NCBI RefSeq assembly: GCF_035282405.1
Contig: NZ_JAYKBP010000002.1
Span: 124,001-188,000, forward strand
Source of the DNA: Parvimonas sp035282405
Lineage (GTDB): Bacteria; Bacillota; Clostridia; Tissierellales; Peptoniphilaceae
Length of the DNA stretch: 64,000 nucleotides
Direction: 5' to 3'
The translations under genes were made by a program, and so were the position numbers. The stretch's first letter is position 1; every line of letters starts with the position of its first letter. Under the pieces are notes generated by a model that saw only the letters and a list, made by a program, of their open reading frames with translations, was not told the origin of the DNA and did not search any database. Shown one piece after another: positions 53,640 through 63,160 of this stretch.

Positions 53640-54756
53640 AACTCTGACATATTACTCAAAATTTATTCGTTGAAGGCTTAAGAAATTGCTGAATTAAGGC
53701 TTAATTTATCACACTATAAAAGGCAAAAAGCCATCATCAGTTCTCAACTAAAAAACGCTGAACCGGATAAAAATTTTAGTAAATCATAATACCAAAATGA
53801 CTATGAATAACTTTTGAAGTTTTTCCCGGAAATAAATCAAGAACGTTTAGCAGAAATTGAAAGTTTTCATAGAAAAATTTCAAGGATTTCATTTTCGAAA
53901 AAAAGAGAACGCACCTAATGTCTACGAAGTAATCAGGACTAATACTGGACTTGTAGCAGAAAATTTAAGCGAAGGAGAGAGAAATTTTATAGCCTTTCTC
54001 TACTTCCATCAATTAGTTCTTGGTAGTCCTGAAGCAGATGCTGTTGTTAAGGATAAAATTGTTGTCATTGACGATCCAGTATCCAGTATGGATAGCTCTA
54101 CTCTATTTGTTGTTGGCGCACTTGTTCGTGATATGATTGTGATTTGTAATCCAGACTACACTACCAAAGAGCATTCAAAGGATCATATAAAGCAGATATT
54201 TATACTAACCCATAATGCTTTCTTCCACCAAGAAGTAACCTATAACCAGGCTCAGTATTATAGATTTGTGTCATTCTTTGAAATTGTAAAGTATGACAAT
54301 AATTCCAATGTCATTCTTTGCACGCAAAAGAATAGAGAAATCCCTTCTCTAATGGAAAATAGAAATCCTATACAGAATTCTTATGCAGCTCTATGGGACA
54401 CATATAAAGAAGTTTCTTATCCAAATACTCTGGTAAATGTAATCAGACAAATTTTAGATTGCTACTTCTTACAATTATGTGGTTATAGCGGAATGAATAT
54501 CAAAGATATCATATTAAAACAACATAGAGATGATTTCATTAAGAAGTTACCTGATGGTACTGAAGATTGCTCTGATTTACATATGGCAGCATCGTTACTA
54601 CAGTATCTTTGCACTAGTAATGACCGTATATCAGACGGATTGAATTTCATTCACGTCAGCGTAGACACTGATAGCTGTCGTAGAATCTTTGAAAGTATTT
54701 TCCGTCATATGGGGCAAGGACAACACTTTGATATGATAATGAATAGAATATTTTAA
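53640..54756 (+). pseudogene. Decayed AAA_13-type ATPase gene (RloC/PrrC-like)
   Basis: An open C-terminal part from ~53857 reads EKFQGFHFRKKENAPNVYEV, NLSEGERNFIAFLYFHQLVL (ABC signature-like), IVVIDDPVSSMDSSTLFVVG (Walker B) and FILTHNAFFHQEV. Upstream, other frames hold broken remains: ELRLNLSHYKRQKAIISSQL, a stop, then LKFFPEINQERLAEIESFHR. These belong to the same protein family but have stop codons and a frame jump at ~53875, and the long stretch normally between them is missing. The P-loop end is absent. An internal deletion plus decay is the simplest reading. Intact members stand next to restriction systems as nucleases or defence ATPases. Confidence 0.78.
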
Positions 54757-54783
54757 ACAACATAGTAAAGGAGAATAAACATT

Positions 54784-55758
54784 ATGAACAATTATACACT
54801 GGGTACTCTAGAAGCATCTGAACAACTTATCAGGGATTTATATATTGATCTACGCAACAGAGTCAACAACTGGTCTAAAATAACATTTCAAACGCCACAA
54901 GCTAGAATGGGTTATATAGGACAACATTTAGTAAGCGTTGTCACTGGTTTCCCTGGAGGAAAATCTGGTGCAAGAGGATATGATCTTGTAATGGGTAACG
55001 GCCATTATGGCGAGATAAAAACATGTTATCGTGTTGATCAACTTGGTTCATGTGGTGACTGTGGTGCAGTTGTATCTAGTCTTGAAGATAGATGCTCCAA
55101 TTGTAATTCCTCAAATATTCTTAGAAAAGATGACTCAAAATGGTTAATTGGAATCCAGCATGAGCAAGAATTCTGTGAAATACTTGATCCATATAGATAC
55201 TATTTTGTTCTTTTTGAATTTGAAGAAATTAATAACCAACAAAATCATAATATATTAGCATATATTTGGGAAGTAGATCCGACTGTTAAAGGATTTGGAT
55301 ATTGCTTGATGGACTATTATTTAAATATCAGAGCAAGATCTAAATCAAAAGCTCCATTTAATATGTGGCCGCATCAACTTAAATTTGCTTTAACAAACCC
55401 CAATTTGATATATAAAGCTATAATTAAAGATGATGGTAATATCGAAACAAAAATTTTTCCAACATTCAATAATAGCTATATTGATAAATTAAAACCATTA
55501 CAGGAATATTCCAAGGCTCAAACAATTACACTAGACGCAGCAAAAAATGTTTTATTGTATTTTAATCCTGGTGCAAATACATCTAACAAAAATAAGTTTC
55601 AGGTCTTAAATGATATTGAAAACATAAGAGTAGCGAAATCTATATCAAACTTAGAGTTATGTAATGCGCTCGCTGATGCTATATATTTACCATCATTAAT
55701 CAATCAAAAGGCACAGATTCCCCTAAAATTAGCAACCCATTATAAAGAATTAAAATAA
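54784..55758 (+). CDS. Type II restriction endonuclease (MamI-like, with zinc motif)
   Basis: 324 residues, starting 27 bp after the pseudogene, with AAAGGAG. A PD-(D/E)xK-like core is visible: GARGYDLVMGNGHYGEIKTC gives Asp and Glu-x-Lys. It is followed by a four-cysteine zinc motif (CGDCGAVVSSLEDRCSNC). The sequence reminds me of the MamI restriction enzyme family, from memory. It would cut unmethylated DNA at a short palindrome. The matching methyltransferase is convergent at 55787-56698, with a controller upstream at 53320. Confidence 0.75.
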   Translation: MNNYTLGTLEASEQLIRDLYIDLRNRVNNWSKITFQTPQARMGYIGQHLVSVVTGFPGGKSGARGYDLVMGNGHYGEIKTCYRVDQLGSCGDCGAVVSSLEDRCSNCNSSNILRKDDSKWLIGIQHEQEFCEILDPYRYYFVLFEFEEINNQQNHNILAYIWEVDPTVKGFGYCLMDYYLNIRARSKSKAPFNMWPHQLKFALTNPNLIYKAIIKDDGNIETKIFPTFNNSYIDKLKPLQEYSKAQTITLDAAKNVLLYFNPGANTSNKNKFQVLNDIENIRVAKSISNLELCNALADAIYLPSLINQKAQIPLKLATHYKELK

Positions 55759-55794
55759 ACAATACGGAGGTATCCCTCCGTATTGTTTATTTTA
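55752..55794. terminator. Bidirectional terminator between endonuclease and methyltransferase
   Basis: Long perfect hairpin, arms AAATAAACAATACGGAGG and CCTCCGTATTGTTTATTT, overlapping both stop codons. Confidence 0.9.
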
Positions 55795-56698
55795 ATTCAA
55801 AGCTAATTTGTTCTTTTGAAGGATTAAGTCTCTCAAGTGACTTTTTATAATACTCTGTATCTATTTCGAATCCAATATAGTTCCTACCATATTTTTTACT
55901 CACAAAGGCAGTAGTACCACTTCCCATAAAAGGATCTAGTACCAAATCCCCTTCATTACTACTTGCAAATATTAACCTTTTTATCAACTCAGCAGGTTTT
56001 TGCGTTGGATGAAATCTATTTTTTTCACCATAAAAATTAATATCATTCCAAACATCGGTAATCCCCATCTGTGGATTAAAGGTTTGGCTTATTTTTTCAT
56101 ATGGAATATCGAATTCTAAGATTTCTTGTAATTTCTTCCATAATTCCTCTGTAGGAAGTTGCTTGCAAACATTTTTCCCTGTATAAATGCTCCACATACC
56201 TCCTCCATTTGATTTTACTCCAAGTCTCTCGTTAATATACTTAGCTGTATAACCTAATTCTATCTGTCTTTTTTTAAAAAAATTTTTCACAAATGGTTTT
56301 GGGTCTTTATATAAAAACAAAATACTTTCCGTAACATTAGGAAATATTTTATATTTTTTTGTAGCTCGCCCTGAAACAGCCTGTATTCCTTTATCCAAAA
56401 TTATCTGTTGTCTCAATTCAAATCCAGCATCTTCAAAAATTGGAAGTAATCTACTAAGCATCCTGAAATATCCAAACACATAAAAACTCCCTCCTTTTCT
56501 TAATACTCTTGAAGCCTCTACAATCCACTCTTTTGACCATTCTAGATAATCCTCCTCTGTTCTCCAGGCATAGTCCCATTTTTCCCCTATCACTTTAAAA
56601 TACGGCGGATCTGCAATTACTAAATCTACACTTTCATCATCAAAATATTCTTTTAAGCCATTGATGCAATCAATATTATATATAGTGTTTAAATCCAC
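55787..56698 (-). CDS. DNA adenine or N4-cytosine methyltransferase (beta type)
   Basis: 303 residues; GTG start (56696-56698) behind AAGGAG. Catalytic motif IV is VIADPPYF near residue 31 and the SAM motif I DPFMGSGTT lies at the C-terminus, so the order is the beta class. PTQKPAELI is motif X. The DPPY form usually means N6-adenine methylation. It pairs with the endonuclease across the shared terminator and protects host sites. An upstream insertion (FFKKRQIELGYTAK and on) is the target-recognition region. Confidence 0.9.
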   Translation of the reverse strand: MDLNTIYNIDCINGLKEYFDDESVDLVIADPPYFKVIGEKWDYAWRTEEDYLEWSKEWIVEASRVLRKGGSFYVFGYFRMLSRLLPIFEDAGFELRQQIILDKGIQAVSGRATKKYKIFPNVTESILFLYKDPKPFVKNFFKKRQIELGYTAKYINERLGVKSNGGGMWSIYTGKNVCKQLPTEELWKKLQEILEFDIPYEKISQTFNPQMGITDVWNDINFYGEKNRFHPTQKPAELIKRLIFASSNEGDLVLDPFMGSGTTAFVSKKYGRNYIGFEIDTEYYKKSLERLNPSKEQISFELK

Positions 56699-56795
56699 AA
56701 TTCATACTCCTTTTTTTACATAAAATTTATAGATAAAACCATCATCAAAACATGTACAGAAATATTAAAATACTTATTATCATATGGTTTTTAAA

Positions 56796-57002
56796 CTAAT
56801 ACTCCAAAATATCTATTCCAGCCTGTAGTAATCTGTCATATCTTTCTTTTGAAATTACTACAGCTTTTGGTTTCCCATTTTTTAATATAAAAGCAGCTTC
56901 ATCATTCTCAGATAACTTAGTAATGATTTTTGATGATTGCCCTCTTAAAAAGTCAGACATATTATAAAAGTCCATTGTTGCTTTGCTATCTTTATCTTTC
57001 AT
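56796..57002 (-). CDS. Phd/YefM-family antitoxin, orphan
   Basis: 68 residues: FYNMSDFLRGQSSKIITKL, then AAFILKNGKPKAVVISKERY, the Phd/YefM fold that binds DNA and neutralises RelE or Doc-type toxins. ATG follows GAAAGGAG. No toxin gene follows on this strand before the methyltransferase, so it is an orphan or part of a lost pair. Confidence 0.85.
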   Translation of the reverse strand: MKDKDSKATMDFYNMSDFLRGQSSKIITKLSENDEAAFILKNGKPKAVVISKERYDRLLQAGIDILEY

Positions 57003-57576
57003 ATAATGCTCCTTTCATAGTATCTATTATACCATAAAGAAATATATTTAGCACTTGAATTGTAATTACTTTTGTAATTAAATCATTCATCTCTATTTCA
57101 CTGTTCTTTTCTCCTAGCCACAATAATTCGGTTCAAAAATTTCTAATACATAGTGTTCAAGTTGACACCCACACCTCAAAAAAACCCCTTAAATAAAAAA
57201 AGACAACCTTAGCATAGGTGTTCAAAACTGGAAATATGAATGATGATTTACTCTCGCTATACAGTATGGTTAATGTATCTTAAAGTGCGTAATTTAAAGT
57301 GATTTGAGGTTTGCCAGGTGTAAAGAATTGTATCCTTTTGGATAAAATCATATCTCTTCCATATGATACAGTATATTTCCTTATACATAAAATCCTCATA
57401 TCAATGTGGGTGCAAGTGGGTGCATATTTTCTTGTTATCCATTCCCTAGTGTCAACTCTTGACTATGGATATGTTCCCACTCAACCTTATTTTCTCTCAA
57501 ATAACAAGGCTTACTCCAAGCTACCAATACCTTTTAACGATAGCCTTAGAATAAGCCTTTGTTTTCTACACCTTAT
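57003..57576. other. Gene-free mobile-element scar next to rlmD
   Basis: Less AT-rich than surrounding intergenic DNA and without a supported gene. It holds GTGGGTGCA twice in tandem (57406-57425). The 9-mer TGGGTGCAA recurs at 57585-57593, inside the end of rlmD. CACCCACACC occurs at 57167-57176. This fits remnants of an attachment region; no integrase survives in the window. Confidence 0.45.
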
Positions 57577-58941
57577 TTAAGCACTGGGTGCAACTTTTGA
57601 CATCAAAACTACCGTCTCACAATGTACTGTTCTTGAGAATTGATTAAAGATTTTTAATGTTTTTAGTTCATATCCATTTTCAAGTAGAATTTGAACGTCT
57701 CTTTTTTGTGTTTTTGGATTGCAGGAAATGTAAACCATTGTTTTTGCACCACAGGAGATTATTTTTTCCAATGCTTTTTGGTTTATTCCGTCTCTTGGTG
57801 GATCTACGATGATTACATCTACCATTTCTTTTCTGTTTTCAATTTCTTCTAGCACATCTCCAGCTATGAAGGTGCAATTTGTTAGTCCGTTTTCTTTTGC
57901 AGACTTGTTCGCGCTTTCGACTGCTTCTTCTACAATTTCAATTCCATAGACTGCTTTTGCTTTTCTTGCTACAATTTGTCCTATTGTTCCAGTTCCTGAG
58001 TATAGGTCAAAGACTACTTTGTTTTCTATGTCTCCACAAAGTTCAATTGCTTTTGAGTATAGATTTATTGCTCCAAATACATTTGGTTGGAAAAACGAAA
58101 ATGGTGTTACTTTAAATTCCAAGTCAAATATTTTTTCAGTTATGTATTCTTTTCCAAAAATTATATTTATTTTTTCCGGAACAACTGCATCTGCAAGTGA
58201 GTCGTTTTCAGTATGCACAATAGATTTTATATTTCCTTCTAGTTTCAAACCTAAAAGCATATCTACAAAACTCTTTTTATCAAACTCACTTTGCGTTGTC
58301 GTTACGATATTTACCATTATTTCTCCAGTTGTCAATGCATAACGAATGATTAAATGTCTTAAAAGTCCTTCGTGAGTTCTCTTTTTTACAAATGGAAGAT
58401 TTTTTTCTCTTACAAAGTTGATAATTGCATTTCTTATTATTTCAAAATCTCTATGTACTAAATTACACTCTATTGTATCTACAACTTCGTAAAATCTATT
58501 TTTCTTATGCATTCCAAGCATTATTGGACTGTCTTTATACATATCTGCAAAAGTATATTCCATTTTATTTCTATATGCACTTTTTAATGGACTTTCAAAA
58601 ATTTCGGGTTCTTCTGAATATACATCTTCAAAAAGTTCCTTAATCTGTCTTTGTTTTAATTTCAATTCATATTCATGGGAAACACTTTGATAACTACAAC
58701 CACCACATTCTAAATAGTTCGGGCAAGTTGGATTAGTTTCAAGTGGACTTTTTTCTAAAATTTCCAAAAGTTTTGCTTCCATATGTTTTTCTCTTTTTCT
58801 TCCAACAACTACAGAAACTTTTTGTCCTTCAATTCCACCTTTAAAATTTACTTTTTTATCTTCAAAAGTAAATTCAGACATATTTGGAAAATTAACTTTT
58901 TCAATTATTCCCTCTAAATATTTTTTCTTTCTTCTTGACAT
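57577..58941 (-). CDS. rlmD: 23S rRNA uracil-5 methyltransferase (RumA/RlmD family)
   Basis: 454 residues from ATG 58941 (AAAGGAAAT ahead). TRAM domain at the N-terminus; iron-sulfur cysteines in CPNYLECGGC (about 75-84) and the CNLVH site further on. SAM motif VFDLYSGTGTIGQIVA; VDPPRDGIN; catalytic YISCNPKTQ. Family methylates U1939 of 23S rRNA. The last codons (KVAPSA) use GTTGCACCCAGT, sharing a 9-mer with the flanking scar, so the tail may have been supplied by an integrated element, as is known for rumA-targeting elements. Confidence 0.93.
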   Translation of the reverse strand: MSRRKKKYLEGIIEKVNFPNMSEFTFEDKKVNFKGGIEGQKVSVVVGRKREKHMEAKLLEILEKSPLETNPTCPNYLECGGCSYQSVSHEYELKLKQRQIKELFEDVYSEEPEIFESPLKSAYRNKMEYTFADMYKDSPIMLGMHKKNRFYEVVDTIECNLVHRDFEIIRNAIINFVREKNLPFVKKRTHEGLLRHLIIRYALTTGEIMVNIVTTTQSEFDKKSFVDMLLGLKLEGNIKSIVHTENDSLADAVVPEKINIIFGKEYITEKIFDLEFKVTPFSFFQPNVFGAINLYSKAIELCGDIENKVVFDLYSGTGTIGQIVARKAKAVYGIEIVEEAVESANKSAKENGLTNCTFIAGDVLEEIENRKEMVDVIIVDPPRDGINQKALEKIISCGAKTMVYISCNPKTQKRDVQILLENGYELKTLKIFNQFSRTVHCETVVLMSKVAPSA

Positions 58942-59000
58942 ATATTTCCTTTCTATTAGCAGAAAAGAGCGAAATAACTTCACTCTTTCCTCTAACTTAT

Positions 59001-61721
59001 CTATTTATTTCTTCCACAACATTTTTTATATTTTTTACCACTTCCGCAAGGACATGGGTCATTTCTTCCAACTTCTTTTCCTTTAACATAAGTAGTTTGC
59101 TCATCTTGAACATTTGTAGAAACTTCTACTGCAGCTCTTTCTCTTTCGATTTCAGCTCCTGCAGGTTGGATATTGAATAATCCTTTTAGAACGTCTACTT
59201 TGATTGATTCATTCATTTCGTTAAACATTTCAAAGCCTTCTGCTCCGTATGCTCTTACAGGGTCTTGTTGTCCATAAGATCTTATGCCGATACCTTGTCT
59301 TAATTGATCCATAGCATCTATATGATCCATCCATTTTCTATCGACAACCATAAGCATAATTACTCTTTCGATTTCTCTCATTTGTTCTTCGCCGATTTGT
59401 TCTTCTTTTTCAGCATAGAATCTTTGAGAAACATCAGTAATGTAAGTTTTTAATTCTTCTTTACTCAATCCTTTCATTTCTTCAAAATTTAAAAGATTAT
59501 GTGGTAAGTATGCATTTTCGATTGCCATTTTCAAATCATTTAATTCAATATTTTTTCCGTTAGAATATTGTTCAACAGTTGAATCTATGAATTCAATCAA
59601 CATTTCTTGAATGGTATCTTTCATATCTTCTCCATCAAGAACTGCACGTCTTTCTTTATAAATTACATTTCTTTGAACATTCATAACGTCATCGTATTTC
59701 AATACATTTTTTCTGATACCAAAGTTGTTTGCTTCAACTCTTTCTTGAGATCTTTCAATTCCTCTTGTAACTGATTTGAATTCCAACACTTCATCCGGAT
59801 CATAATTTCTATTCATAGCAAATTTTTGTATAGCTTCTCCACCGAATAAACGCATCAAATTATCTGAAAGTGAAACGAAAAATCTTGATTCACCAGGATC
59901 TCCTTGACGACCGGCACGTCCTCTTAACTGATTGTCGATACGTCTTGATTCATGTCTTTCAGTACCTACAATGAAAAGTCCACCAGCTTCAATTACTTTT
60001 TTAGCATTTTCATCGGTTTGAGCTTTATATTTTTCATACAATTTTTTAAATTCTTCTCTAGCTTTTAAAATTTCTTCATCATCAGTTTCCCAGAAAGCAT
60101 CTAAATTATCTAAAACATATTGTGGTGTTCCATTTTTCTTCATTTCATGTTTAGCCATAAAGTCAGGATTACCACCTAAAAGAATATCGGTACCACGGCC
60201 TGCCATGTTTGTTGCAATTGTAACTTTACCATAAACCCCGGCTTGGGCAACTATTTCAGCTTCTCTTGCATGGAATTTAGCATTCAATACATCATGTTCT
60301 ATTCTTTTTTTCTTAAGCATTGCGCTTAGTAATTCAGAAATTTCAATTGAAATTGTACCAACAAGCACAGGTTGTCCCGTTTCATGAATTCTTTCTATTT
60401 CTTCAACAATTGCTTTAAATTTAGCTTCTTCAGTTAAATAAACTCTATCATGATGATCTATTCTTATAACCGGTTTGTTTGTTGGAATTTCAATAACGTC
60501 CATGTGGTAAATTTCATTAAATTCATCTTCTTCAGTCTTTGCAGTTCCTGTCATACCGGCAAGTTTTTCATACATTCTGAAGTAATTTTGGTATGTGATT
60601 GTAGCAAGAGTTCTAGATTCAGACTTGATTTCAACACCTTCTTTAGCTTCAATAGCTTGGTGAAGTCCTTCACTGTATCTTCTACCTTCCATAATACGTC
60701 CAGTAAATTCATCTACGATTAGAATTTCTCCGTCTTCACTTACAACATAGTCAACATCTCTTTGCATTGTATTATTCGCTTTTAATGCTTGATTTATATG
60801 ATGCGCCACTTCCATGTTAACCGGATCTGAAAGATTTACAAGTCCAAAAAAGTCTTCTGCCTTTTCAGTCCCAATTTCAGTTAAGTTAGCAGTTTTATGT
60901 TTTTCATTAACTACAAAATCAACAGTTTCTTCTCTAAGTTCTCTGTTGTAAAAATCTTCATTTTCTTCACTTGGATCTGCAATTCTTCCCTTTAAACTTT
61001 TTACAAATTTATCGGCAAGTGCATATAAATCAGTTGATTGATCTCCTTCGCCTGAAATAATAAGTGGAGTTCTAGCTTCATCGATTAAAATAGAGTCAAC
61101 TTCGTCGACGATTGCATAATTAAGTCCTCTTTGAACGAGTTCTTCTTTATAAACAACCATATTATCTCTAAGATAGTCGAAACCAAATTCTGAGTTAGTT
61201 CCGTAAGTTATATCACAATTATAGTTTTCACGTCTTTCATCATTTGAAAGTCCATGTAAAATACAACCAACTTTTAACCCTAAAAACTCGTGAATTTTAC
61301 CCATCCACTCTTTATCTCTCTTTGCAAGGTAATCATTCACTGTTACTATGTGAACACCCTTACCTGTAAGAGCATTTAAATATGAAGGCAAAGTTGCAAC
61401 TAAAGTTTTTCCTTCACCTGTTTTCATTTCGGCAATTCTTCCTTCGTGAAGAACAACCCCACCAATTAACTGTACTCTATAATGTTTCATACCTAAAACT
61501 CTATAAGCTGCTTCTCTAACTGTTGCAAAAGCTTCAGGTAAAATATCGTCTAAAGTTTCTCCATTTGTTAATCTAGTTTTAAATATTTCTGTATTATTTC
61601 TAAGTTCATCATCTGTTAATTTTGAATATTTTTCTTCGTAAGACATTATTTTGTCTACAATTGGATTTATCTTTTTAACTCTTTTTGCAGAAGAATTAAA
61701 AATATCATTAAAAAATCCCAT
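59001..61721 (-). CDS. secA: Protein translocase ATPase SecA
   Basis: 906 residues, close to the usual length. Walker A MKTGEGKTLVATL; DEVDSILIDEARTPLIISG (motif II region); ATNMAGRGTDILLGG; DNQLRGRAGRQGDPGESRFF. The C-terminal zinc motif NDPCPCGSGKKYKKCCG binds SecB-type or lipid partners. It drives Sec-dependent export through SecYEG, needed for the signal-peptide proteins in this window. Own promoter at 61763-61791. Confidence 0.97.
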   Translation of the reverse strand: MGFFNDIFNSSAKRVKKINPIVDKIMSYEEKYSKLTDDELRNNTEIFKTRLTNGETLDDILPEAFATVREAAYRVLGMKHYRVQLIGGVVLHEGRIAEMKTGEGKTLVATLPSYLNALTGKGVHIVTVNDYLAKRDKEWMGKIHEFLGLKVGCILHGLSNDERRENYNCDITYGTNSEFGFDYLRDNMVVYKEELVQRGLNYAIVDEVDSILIDEARTPLIISGEGDQSTDLYALADKFVKSLKGRIADPSEENEDFYNRELREETVDFVVNEKHKTANLTEIGTEKAEDFFGLVNLSDPVNMEVAHHINQALKANNTMQRDVDYVVSEDGEILIVDEFTGRIMEGRRYSEGLHQAIEAKEGVEIKSESRTLATITYQNYFRMYEKLAGMTGTAKTEEDEFNEIYHMDVIEIPTNKPVIRIDHHDRVYLTEEAKFKAIVEEIERIHETGQPVLVGTISIEISELLSAMLKKKRIEHDVLNAKFHAREAEIVAQAGVYGKVTIATNMAGRGTDILLGGNPDFMAKHEMKKNGTPQYVLDNLDAFWETDDEEILKAREEFKKLYEKYKAQTDENAKKVIEAGGLFIVGTERHESRRIDNQLRGRAGRQGDPGESRFFVSLSDNLMRLFGGEAIQKFAMNRNYDPDEVLEFKSVTRGIERSQERVEANNFGIRKNVLKYDDVMNVQRNVIYKERRAVLDGEDMKDTIQEMLIEFIDSTVEQYSNGKNIELNDLKMAIENAYLPHNLLNFEEMKGLSKEELKTYITDVSQRFYAEKEEQIGEEQMREIERVIMLMVVDRKWMDHIDAMDQLRQGIGIRSYGQQDPVRAYGAEGFEMFNEMNESIKVDVLKGLFNIQPAGAEIERERAAVEVSTNVQDEQTTYVKGKEVGRNDPCPCGSGKKYKKCCGRNK

Positions 61722-61762
61722 AACTCACCTCTATCTAAAATATATATTTTCTCACGCATAAT

Positions 61763-61791
61763 ATTTTACCATAAATACTCATAATTTACAA
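61763..61791 (-). promoter_or_regulatory. Promoter of secA
   Basis: TTGTAA (reverse of 61786-61791), 17-bp spacer and TAAAAT (reverse of 61763-61768), about 40 bp before the start codon. Confidence 0.65.
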
Positions 61792-61843
61792 ATTTTCATA
61801 AAAAAATTAACTAAAAATATATTTTATGTTTTAAAGTAAAATC

Positions 61844-61872
61844 TTGACTTTGTTATAAAAATCTTATAAAAT
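61844..61872 (+). promoter_or_regulatory. Promoter of THF riboswitch/folT
   Basis: TTGACT (61844-61849), 17-bp spacer and TAAAAT (61867-61872); leader length ~155 nt to the ATG. Confidence 0.85.
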
Positions 61873-61914
61873 AACTCTGTATTCGTGTGATACCCAATAG
61901 TAGCCTATTTTTTT

Positions 61915-62005
61915 AGGCAGAGTAGGAAACTTGCATTAAGTGTTACAAGATGGGATGTTGCTTGTAAACGAAGAGATTTCTCGTGGTTAGTTTTCGCATC
62001 CACTG
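61915..62005 (+). promoter_or_regulatory. THF riboswitch
   Basis: Matches the tetrahydrofolate riboswitch order: AGAGTAGG, GCATTAAGTG, GATGGGATG, AACGAAG and TTTTCGCATCC. It stands before a folate ECF transporter gene, the common target. Ligand binding should lower expression, probably at translation, as the last helix lies near the ribosome binding site. Confidence 0.88.
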
Positions 62006-62032
62006 TTGGCATTGATTTTTGAAAGGAGAAAA

Positions 62033-62563
62033 ATGAAAAAAAATAGGTTTACAACTACACAATTAGCTATTGCAGGTCTTATGATAGCTATAACAGTTAT
62101 TTTGTCATATCAAAATATATATTTGTTTCCACCTAGAAGCGGAAGAATTACACTTAGATTTATACCGATGATTTTCTCAGGTATACTATTAGGACCTACG
62201 CTTGGAACAATAATTGGTGGTGCTTCTGATCCATTAATTTATTTTATGACTTTGGGTTCTCCGGGAATGTATTTTCCGGGATATATGCTTACAAATATGG
62301 TAATAGGATTTTTTCCGGGGCTTATAATCGGAAAAAATATTGAGAAAGAAAGCAAATTTTCTTTAATTTTAAAAGTTGCGCTTATATCTCTTCTTTCTTT
62401 TGCTGTTACAATATTTTTAGACAGCTTTTGGCTATCCATTACAAGAGGTAAAGGATTTTGGTACTATGTCGTTTCAAGGACATTGCCAAATTTAATTCAA
62501 ATGGGAATTACATTTGTTGCAATTTTAGTTTTAACTACAAGAATAAAAAAAACTTACAGGTAA
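62033..62563 (+). CDS. folT: Folate ECF transporter S component
   Basis: 176 residues from ATG 62033 behind GAAAGGAGAA. Six membrane segments and the folate-type motifs FPPRSGRITLRFIPMIFSG and GASDPLIYFM. With the riboswitch upstream, substrate is folate with good confidence. It needs the shared ECF energising module encoded elsewhere. Monocistronic with a terminator at 62602-62629. Confidence 0.92.
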   Translation: MKKNRFTTTQLAIAGLMIAITVILSYQNIYLFPPRSGRITLRFIPMIFSGILLGPTLGTIIGGASDPLIYFMTLGSPGMYFPGYMLTNMVIGFFPGLIIGKNIEKESKFSLILKVALISLLSFAVTIFLDSFWLSITRGKGFWYYVVSRTLPNLIQMGITFVAILVLTTRIKKTYR

Positions 62564-62601
62564 AAATTTTATAAAGAAAAATCATAAACACGAATTAACA
62601 G

Positions 62602-62629
62602 CTGACTGCAATGGTAGTCAGTTTTTTTA
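62602..62629 (+). terminator. Terminator of folT
   Basis: Hairpin CTGACT-GCAATGGT-AGTCAG followed by TTTTTTT. Confidence 0.85.
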
Positions 62630-62649
62630 TGAGTAATTAATGTGTCTAT

Positions 62650-62966
62650 AACACATTTTACTTTTGCTAAAGCAAAAGTATGAGATCTCTCCGCTTCGTT
62701 TCGCTATGCTCAACTCCGGTCGAGATGACATATTAGGGGCATTACTTTGCTAACTATTTTAACGTGAGTTTTTGTTCGTTATAATTTTTTATAAATCGAA
62801 AGCTGTTTTACTATTAACGGTAAGCTATTAAACTAAGTCACTCCCTTATCCGTCATTTCGAGCGTAGCCGAGAAATCTCAACTATTGCTTGTTTATAAGC
62901 AATAGTATTTCTGAAAGAAATCCTAAAATATTTTTTATGTATCTTTGATACATTTACTTTTGCTAA
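62650..62966. repeat. MITE-like element with REP-type units
   Basis: Direct repeats ACATTTTACTTTTGCTAA (62652-62669) and ACATTTACTTTTGCTAA (62950-62966) bracket ~315 bp without a gene. Inside, two units of the dispersed TCATTTCGA...GAGAAATCTC type stand in opposite orientation: one near 62680-62730 (reverse) and one at 62852-62880 (forward). Similar REP-like units are widespread in bacteria. Confidence 0.6.
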
Positions 62967-63104
62967 TGGTTTTCACGAGAAAAAATTACATTAATTTGAA
63001 TAATAATAATAATATATTTGATTTGTTATTAAAACTTATTAAAAATACAATGCAAAAAATGTAAAACTTTGTTCTATGTTTGTCAATATATCTATAAAAA
63101 TGTA

Positions 63105-63133
63105 TTGTCTTTAAATATTTTATTTGTTATAAT
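63105..63133 (+). promoter_or_regulatory. Promoter of arcA
   Basis: TTGTCT (63105-63110), 17-bp spacer and TATAAT (63128-63133), about 28 bp before the ATG. Confidence 0.8.
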
Positions 63134-63160
63134 ATAGCTAGTAAGTTTAAGGAGGGAGCT

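Noticed and set aside
57311..57580. Plus-strand 89-codon frame beside rlmD
   Set aside because: No binding site, no family resemblance, overlaps the repeat-bearing scar.
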